The position numbers were made by a program, and so were the translations under genes. From Eleginops maclovinus (taxonomy: Eukaryota; Chordata; Actinopteri; Perciformes; Eleginopidae): 64,000 nucleotides of DNA. The stretch is taken from contig NC_086355.1 in NCBI RefSeq assembly GCF_036324505.1, positions 20,016,518 through 20,080,517 of the forward strand, read 5' to 3'. Of the stretch, positions 55,781 to 64,000 are shown piece by piece (the first letter of the stretch is position 1; each line of letters begins with the position of its first letter). The notes under the pieces were generated by a model. It was not told the origin of the DNA. It saw only the letters and a list, made by a program, of their open reading frames with translations, and did no database searches.

Positions 55781-57855
55781 TGTGTTGGCTTAACAGCGCA
55801 ACGTTTACAACAGCGTTTATTTATACACTACTCCAAACAAAATAAAAGTAACAATGTCATTTACATAATTAAAACAAAACAACATTTTAGGGCCCAAACC
55901 AAGTAAAATAAGGGGTTTACAACGGTAGAATTAGACAAATCATTGAAACAAAAGAAAGCAATTTGAAATACTGTATTAATGTAAACTTCTGTAAGTATAA
56001 TAACCAATCGTAATGTGGACAAAAATGAGGAAATACATACTGAGATCCATCAGATGAGCAAAGCAGAAATTAACTAAATGTGTTAGTTGAAACCAGCTGA
56101 ATCTGACTTTTTCAGTGTGCAGGTTCTTTATTCCCTTACCAAAGTTCCATACAAGGACCATACTTGTACTACTGAAGCCCATAGTGTTAGCAGGAATACA
56201 ATCTATTAAAACATGATGAAAGTATTTTTGTTTTAAAAGTTGGCCACAATAAAATCATCGTAAAAAGTATTTTTTACGATAATTTCATGTACCCTAACTA
56301 TTATTATTATTGATAGTTATTTATCTAATGGCTGATTGCAGTTTTATCAAACTTGGAAATTAATGCAAGTTATGACTGACGGGCATGTAGGGCACGACTG
56401 CGACGGATGACACAGAGAGAAAGCTGTCTTTTGTTGTGTCTGTGAATGTGGAGGCAATCAACTTGGGAAGTGAGCTTGTAATGCTGACTGATACTTTACA
56501 CTCAACATCGAGAGTTTTTAGAAAAAAATAACTAGTTCATTTTTTGAATTGAAATACAAATAATTAAAGAAAGTATAATTGTTTAGTTGAATTAATACAT
56601 AGAGAATTCATATAGGACACAGTAGTTGCGTAATTTAAAAATAAATGCAAGATTTTTGTTCAATATAGGGTCAGTTTCAATCATGAAAACACTGTTATTT
56701 TTTATCTTTTCAAGTTAATGTATTACTTTAAAATCGATCGAATTTGGAATTAATTTGAAATCAATATTTATTCCTGTTTTTGATTGCAAATTGCTACAAC
56801 ATTTTGACATCCACCTACATTTATGTCCATCATAACCGAAAAGATTAAAAACGATCTACCTTTCTATAAGGGTGAAGGCTGAAAACATGCATAGGTATCA
56901 ATATATATAAAAAATGCAATTTGTGATTGTTGGTCTGTGTGTGAACAGCGGCCACTGTGGTCACATGTGTAATTACAGCATAAAGACATTACATTTCAGA
57001 TTATTTCCAAATAATAATTATAATGCATACTAAACACATACTAAATAATCTCTAAATTCAGAGACAGAAGCTTTATGACCACAGTTTTGAGCTTAGTATA
57101 ATTGTTTAATGTATGTTCTTATTGGGACTAAAAAAGTAAAAGTATTAAAGAAATCACACGTTTTTTCCAAAAAAACAACCTGATTCCAATCACCTGACAA
57201 GAAGAAAACATTGTCTTCCAATCATTAATAACATTGTTTAATTTTCGTAATATATAAACACACACAGCATCTGAATAGAAAGATTTAAAAAGTGAGAAAT
57301 TAAATACAAATAAAAAAGATTACTTAGTACATTGAAACAAATTATAAATACAAAGTCATTCTTGACGTGAACTCAATATGGGGTTTCTTTTAGCTGTTAA
57401 AAAATGTACAGAAAGAAAGGAAGTTAAAAGATATTCCTTGTTTCATTCTTGTCTTTAAAACAGTTGAAATGTATATTGCTTAGTGTGTGTAACAGCTGTA
57501 AGACTATTCAAGTGAAATACGACAAGATGCTAATGATGTGTCTTGAGAAAGTCAGTCCAAATGACTCAGTAATGTCCCTTGTATTACCATCATTTTGAAT
57601 AGTTGACCAGTAATCTTTAACATAGCTGCATAAAACATCATATGGCTGTTATGAGAAGTAATAGTGTTTATCACCCAAGGGTTCACAATCTTTCGACTTA
57701 CTTCTTTGACCTTTATGCTTGGTCTCATACTTTCACGGGACTTTTATACAGCATTTCCAGGCAATCAATAATTTAATATGCAGTGCTCCAAGAAATCCAT
57801 CAGGTTTTGAAATTTCATGTCTTACCATATTATGCGGTATGGTCGAGAATGGGCT
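55781..57855. other. AT-rich non-coding stretch
   Basis: I see no gene or named repeat. Confidence 0.55.
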
Positions 57856-58540
57856 GTGGACCATTGACCTTCACTGTCTGTGTGTAGGTGGCTGTGTGTG
57901 TGTGCAAGGGAGTGTGTGGTTCTTTTTCCACACAGCTAATTTCTGTCGGCCCGGCACCAGCTGGGTCCACTGCCCAGCTCCTTCCTGCACCATGTTCCCC
58001 TCCTCTCACGTCAGCCGTCGTGATCGTAGGGAGATAAATATCAAGTGATTGGCAGCCGTGTTCTCACTTAGCACTCCAGTCATGGTGCCCCGGGGCCTCC
58101 GCCAGTCGTAAAGCAATGGTGGAAGTGCCATTCTGGCTCTCACTGTCATTTAGCCAGTACCCAGCCCCAGCAGACGGAGGATGAAAAGTGCCAACGACTG
58201 CATTGAATTATGAGCTCGACTCAGCCCCGGCCATATATACACCCCGGCACAGGGAGCTATTTCCTGCTGAAATGCCTCTTGCTGCAGATTACTGAGGTAA
58301 TATTTCCTGCACTGCAACTAGAGTGGTTATGGTCCGCGGGCATTTCACCTGACGCAGCGTTTGCCCACGATGGCAAGAAAAGCTAGGCATTGACTCCTGC
58401 TGGAATTGCCCTTTTTATCACACATTGGGTAAAAGGGGCAGGTGATTCTTAATGAGGACAACAAGTGTAACTTTTCACACCTGCCTGAAGCCATAAGGGC
58501 CTCAACAGCTATCTTGTGCATCATAACAGACACAGGTGAT
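57856..58540. other. GC-rich non-coding block
   Basis: This block stands out sharply from AT-rich flanks but has no sustained reading frame, splice-flanked exon or repeat signature that I recognise. Its composition is like that of conserved vertebrate enhancers. Confidence 0.35.
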
Positions 58541-59054
58541 ATAATGCATACGAGTCATATACCCTATTATAAACCTGCATACCACATGGTGTAACCATTT
58601 GCCTGCATCTCGTCTCTGTGCAGGGGCAGTGGGTAGTAAAGGCTTGAGAAGGCTCAACTTTCCTAAATTATTGGTTCCTATATTATTGAGTTCTTGGCTA
58701 CATCATGTAAAGATCAGGCAAAAACGATCGGCCGTCACTACAATTGCTGATCTCCCCTTTAATTCTCATATGCAGGCTATTGCTACGTTCATGGACGTAT
58801 ACAGTAAGGAACCAGCCACAGAGGTGCTGCCAAATACCTTTGAGAGTTGTTCATTGACACATCAAGCCAAAATATTCCAGTGATCTTCCACATGCATTGG
58901 GCCCATAGAGCATAAAGGGAAAATGACTCTGAATTCAGCTTATTTTATAACTTTCAGAACCCAGGGATTTAGAACAAGGGCTGTGTTCAGACCGAGAAGT
59001 TGGATTACATTAAAAAAAACATTATAAGCTGATTTACAGTTGTCTCTTTCTTAT

Positions 59055-59140
59055 GCAAGTCAATGGGAAATGTCTTTTTGGGCCTGACGACTTAACGGAC
59101 TGACGCGGAAGTTGTAGTACCACCGTTTGGCCACTACAAA
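59055..59140 (+). repeat. Dispersed fish repeat, copy B (CAAGTCAATGGGAAA)
   Basis: GCAAGTCAATGGGAAATGTC and GTAGTACCACCGTTTGGCCA correspond to the right part of the repeat at 45745-46190. Confidence 0.6.
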
Positions 59141-59157
59141 CATTTTCTTTAAAGAGG

Positions 59158-59345
59158 TCCTAATGTGCTTTTCAGGCTTTTTGTGTGTTATACAGGTTTG
59201 TAGGCATGCAAATGGTCTGCATACACTGAAATGAAAAAATCACACCAGAATGTTGTTTCAAACAGAGGGGGGAAAGGTGATGCAGCACAGGCAGTAAAGA
59301 AAAGCACTTTTTGAACATTAAACCATGTTAACATGACACATTAGA
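59158..59345 (+). repeat. SINE-like dispersed repeat, copy B
   Basis: GAGGTCCTAATGTGCTTTTC, GATGCAGCACAGGCAGTA and CTTTTTGAACATTAAACCAT match the blocks of copy A at 10978-11222 in the same order. Confidence 0.6.
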
Positions 59346-59921
59346 AGCACACATTTCTTGGCTACGATGTTTTTATGTCCAGCAACTCCAAATATCTGGC
59401 TGTAACATAAGGCTATGATTTCAAAGTCTACTTTTACAATTATAATTCAGAGAATTCATAAGTGTAGCAACAACTTGTCTCCCAGCTTCATCTATGCCGT
59501 CAGTTAGTGTTGCAAGTTTATACACTTATTCTGACACGAGTATGTGCTTTTATGTTCGTGCTTGTTGTCACAAACCTTGCGTTTCATTTCATTTGATGAT
59601 TCTAAATTCACATCATTTGTTGTTGTATAACGGAAGCAATAAGTATCCTGCTTTTCAAATTTCTAGGGCAAGCATATTAACCTGGCATCGTCAAATCAAT
59701 TTTTTTTGTTGTATTATTCTGTTTATAACAGTCATTGTATGTGTCAAGTGACCAACAATAAACCCAGCCCGCTTTAGCTCCTGTGCTGTGCTTTATTGTT
59801 GGTCAGTTGGAGCATAAAATGGCTGTTATTAAACGGAATAAAGTCTTTGGTGATGTTTAAAACAAAGATTATAGTTGGTCAAATATTAGCCTTCCCTATC
59901 CTGAGCCTCACCAGATGCCTT

Positions 59922-60141
<220 letters not shown>

Positions 60142-60839
60142 CCTGGCTGACATTATGCTGATGCAGAGCAGTATTGGCACCCCTGCGGACCCGCTGATGT
60201 TCTGTCCTGGAGGGCAGCCAAAGACAGAAAGAAAAAGAGAGAAAGGGGAGAGAGATGGAGAGGCTGCAAGTGACAAGTTTTAAATATCAGCTCATTAGCC
60301 ACCTGTAAACCCATCTAATGAGTGCTCATGGATTTTTCGTTCCCCTTAATTGGGTAGAGGTTGGAGAAAGGCGAGTGCACTTGCTTTGTTTCCCCTCAGG
60401 TTCATTGTACATGCCAAAGCTATAGTAATGCACACACATGCTGGTCCTTTCAGCAACCAACACCCACCCTCTCCAATCACACACCCTGGATCGATGTTAG
60501 CAAGAAAGGAGAACATCCAAAGACCTCCATTAGGCTTGATATGAATATCCAATGATGGGGTAAAATGGCTTCTTGATTTAATTGGAAATGATGACTATGA
60601 TCCTTCATTTTATTTTTTAACAACATTGCCATGTTCTCTTGCCAACTCTCTGGACATATTTATTTGAATATCTTTATATATACAGTCTATGGTGAATCTA
60701 TATGAATTCAGTTTAATGTATGCACCACAAAGAAAAGGGGTTTGTACAGGAATTAATTAAAGGAGTCATAGAAGGGAATTTTGTCGCAAAATTTGTTTTT
60801 GTGTTTATAGTTTCTTGTTTTATTTTGACATTTATTTTT

Positions 60840-61262
60840 CCGTGTTTAATTCCTGTGTTTTCCCTCCTGTGTCTAATTGTCTTATTATTCACCTGCTACC
60901 CCCTGCTTTTCACCTCCCCTCCCAAGCTGTGTCTTGTTTTGTGATTAGTCTTGTGTGTATTTAGTCTTGTCTTCTCTAAAGTTCTCTGTCAGTTTGTAGT
61001 TGTTCTTTCCTTGTTGTTGGTTCCCTGTCTCTTGTCTATATTCTGGATTTCCCTCATCGTTTGTCCTACGTCTGCCCAATTTGTTTCTATTTTTTTTTGG
61101 TTTGTGACTTCTCTTTTTGTTTAACCTTGCCTGCTCTTGTAGTTTTTGTGTTTATTTTATAACGACTTTTATTTAATATAGCTCGCTTTTTGTTAAACAC
61201 TCATACCTGACTCCCCTGTTTAATACTGAATTTCGGTCCTCCCTTCCTTACCTCATCATGAC
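60840..61262 (+). repeat. Retroelement 3'-tail-like repeat
   Basis: The T/C-rich text TTCCCTCCTGTGTCTAATTG, GTATTTAGTCTTGTCTTCTC and the closing GGTCCTCCCTTCCTTACCTC then ATCATGA resemble the 3' untranslated tail of a common fish non-LTR or LTR element. No coding part remains. Confidence 0.5.
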
Positions 61263-63399
61263 CGATTTCATTCAAGTTCAGTGAGATAGTGTTAACAAAA
61301 AAACATCAATGTATTCTTACATATTCATACTTATTTTTCTTTATTTCTAACAATTGGGTTTGTTTTCATCTGCAGTTGTGATGTGTCAGGACTCGGGAAT
61401 CCAGAGCTCAACACACATGCAAATTCAAAACCTCGTCAACATTGAAAAGCAAGCAAATTAAGGAAATTTCCTCACCAAGTAGACACATGCACAGAATTTA
61501 GACAAATTACAACCAAGTAGTGTTTTTGTCTATTTGCAAGTGGTTGTTTTTTGTGCAACCATACAAAAAACAGACTTGTGATATAGACATTGCATTAAAG
61601 ATACACACTTCAGAACTTATATCCTTTGTGGCAAAATGATCCACCCTAACAAGTAGAAAACAATGTTTTTACACTATCATGCTTGGTGCATTATCCCTCT
61701 TATGATGCTGATGTCCAGACATTGAAGCTTCACAACCATTGCTCTAGACAGTTGGATTAAATAAAAAATTAATACATTTGTCAGAGGGGAGAACTCCAAA
61801 CCATTGTTCTATTCTCAATACAATCATTCAAAAAAACAATATTTATTTATTTTATTCAATTTCTATTTAGAATTTTTGCATTTTTTATCAGAATTAAGCA
61901 GATGGTCAAGACAAACAAATATATATCATACATATACATAATACATATCAGGTATATAATTATGGTCTTAATTTTGAAAGATTGATATATTACTTTGGCC
62001 ATTTAGGAGGCAGTCTGACATATTATGGCCTTATAAAATATTCTAGAAAGCACAAGTGCAAATCCATCTATTAAGAAAACCAGCAACATTGGGATTTGAT
62101 TGCAGTAGTGTTCACAGACATTTTTAAATCCTTAACATACTTTGAGTTGTCTCGAGGACAGCAACACCAGATAAGTGTTCAATTAATTACTGTTGATTTA
62201 AATCCAAAACCCAAGCTTAAGTCCACTGATGTGTCCACATTTCATCAGCCGTAACATTTTCACCAGTGAAACCCAATTTAAAGTAAAAAAAAAGCTCCCC
62301 GTCTTTTTTGATAACAGTAAACTACATGAACAAGTACTGAAGGTTTAGTGTATGAAGTGTTATTCACAGCACCTTCAGATGGAGCAAGAGCTGATTACTG
62401 TGCAAGATCAAGTGCTCACAATGAGGAACATTACTCTTTCAAGCTAAATCCTGTCTTTTTCCCCGAACAGAGGAGTATGCTTTTGATTCCTGACAGCCCT
62501 GACATTTTCCTAAATTCAGCAGCAGCTTCTCCTCTCATAGCAGCTTTGTTGCTATTCCTCACTCTGAGATCTTACCGGGAATGAATCGGGCATGTTTAAA
62601 GGCTCCCTGCAGAGCAACATCATTTTAAAAGGTGCTCAAAATCTCATGCAAGGGCCGATCAAAGTAAAATATATTTCATTCGCTTTCAATGATGTGACAA
62701 AGATGAAGCCTTTTTACAACATTGTACTCTCTATTATGCTCTGCAAGAATACAATGTTCTATGCACTTGTCATTCGTACTTGTTGTATAATGTTATAGTC
62801 ATTTTACTGATGTTGTAAGTCAATGGAACATTTTAATGGTCTGCTGCAATGATCATACATTTAAAGGCAGATGTGTATCTGGTGCAGAACCGATGAAATT
62901 AACCAATGAGGTGTTGAAGAGCAGTTTTAAGGGGGTAATCCTCGGCCTTATATCTTTGTTCGGGGTTTCACAATCAGTACAACAATGTAGATTCACATAA
63001 GTCACGGATACGTTGCCGGATGTAAATGAAAAATAGTTCCTGTGGGAAATACAAAGCATTACGCAACCTGAACATGCACATACATCATTTGGTAAAGTGT
63101 ATTATCAATGGGTTGAATCCAATAGATCTGAACATGTTTAACAATGTATTAACATCTTTTCTCAAAGACACACAGTGTTTTTTTATGATCAAGACTGTCC
63201 TCATAAGAAAAATGTCAGATATACATTATCAATCAAGCAACAAAGCGCTATAGTGGCCATACAATTTACCACTAAGAGCAAAGAGGGAAATAATGAGACG
63301 TTATTATAGAGGCACAACGTATGTAGAAGAGAGAGGACAGGGTGGATGGATGGGTCAACCTTGGTTTCTTTTATCAATACCCACAGTTTCCTCTTAACC
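61263..63399. other. AT-rich non-coding stretch
   Basis: I see no gene and no repeat I can name. Confidence 0.55.
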
Positions 63400-63871
63400 T
63401 TAAATGGACAGTTCAGTCCAAAATAAAAACAATACAATATATTTCGTCTTAACTGCATTACTATTCTTCAATATTGTTTTGTGTTAGTTGCCAAGTTCAG
63501 CTCACCCTAGAATAACCCTATAATTGTTTTCATTTCATGCTGTCACAAGCTTTCAACCATAAGTAGATGTGTTACGGTTGGTGGTTGTATTTCAGTAGAA
63601 AGAAAATAGTTCGTAAAACTCCTAACCACAAGGTCTGCTGACTATTTGAGTAACAGAGTCATAATTCCTGGAAAGAGGCAATTCTATTGAGTTATTTTAA
63701 TGTACTTTTTTGTGCTTTGAGTTTTACATATTGGATTTTGTTTAAGTTTCATAGTATCAAACAGAAGGTAGAGATATCTAATGCTGATATCACTCGACAA
63801 CTCACACCAACCACATTTTAGGTAGGTAAATAGCACTACAAGTAAGATTTTGGGTTGAACTGTCCCTTTAA
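63400..63871. mobile_element. 472-bp MITE with TTAA flanks
   Basis: The left end TTAAATGGACAGTTCAGTCC then AAAATAAAA and the right end inverted TTAAAGGGACAGTTCAACCC then AAAATCTTA are matched inverted repeats. TTAA stands at both tips (63400-63403, 63868-63871), the target typical of piggyBac-type insertion. There is no coding capacity; the short minus-strand frames in it are incidental. Confidence 0.8.
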
Positions 63872-64000
63872 GCAATTCAGTGAATTTACCCTGCATATAT
63901 AGTTCCTACTTCCCCAAACCCGCATTCTCTCCACTTATTTCTCTCTCACTCTTATTTTTTTGACACCTGCCTAGACTCGATTTCTCGGGAGATCAAATAG

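Overview
This is vertebrate nuclear DNA, almost certainly from a teleost (probably percomorph) fish. The evidence is intron-split genes with GT-AG junctions, long (CA)n/(GT)n microsatellites, and Tc1, pogo, hAT, L2-like and MITE repeats of the kinds typical of teleosts. No prokaryotic or viral gene organisation is present.

Two protein-coding genes are supported, in convergent orientation. On the + strand, the last four coding exons of an axonemal inner-arm dynein heavy chain (best match DNAH7) lie between 3758 and 11683, followed by a poly(A) signal at 11856. On the - strand, a complete SLC39A10 (ZIP10 zinc importer) coding region runs from the start codon at 38409 to the stop at 17903 in nine coding exons. 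From memory, human SLC39A10 and DNAH7 are also adjacent and convergent on 2q32, which supports both identifications. SLC39A10 encodes a signal peptide, a His-rich ectodomain, a Cys-flanked prion-like core, eight TM helices and the HNFSDG and HELPHELGD metal-site motifs. As assembled, its sixth coding exon is one base out of frame (see findings).

Layout: 1-778, truncated Tc1 element; 779-11875, 3' end of DNAH7 with repeat-filled introns, including a three-layer nest at 9622-11265; 11876-15395, intergenic, with a second Tc1 copy that has an open 340-codon transposase inside an older repeat (12735-14575); about 15396-17902, possible SLC39A10 3' UTR; 17903-38430, SLC39A10 coding exons, with a 2.9-kb hAT element and a hAT MITE sharing one target site at 20624-24035 in one intron; 38431-about 55700, probable 5' non-coding exons and introns, holding a LINE fragment, a 265-bp (CA)n tract, a pogo-like transposon (43772-45730) and a decayed hAT derivative (47865-48847); 55700-64000, gene-poor sequence with a GC-rich block at 57.9-58.5 kb, a (GT)n tract and a TTAA-flanked MITE at the right edge.

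I found no tRNA, rRNA, CRISPR array or clearly novel system. The most useful observations are the SLC39A10 frameshift, the reuse of one 8-bp target by two hAT-type elements, the nested insertions, and candidate alternative 5' exons of SLC39A10, one of which could add nine residues in frame to the N terminus.
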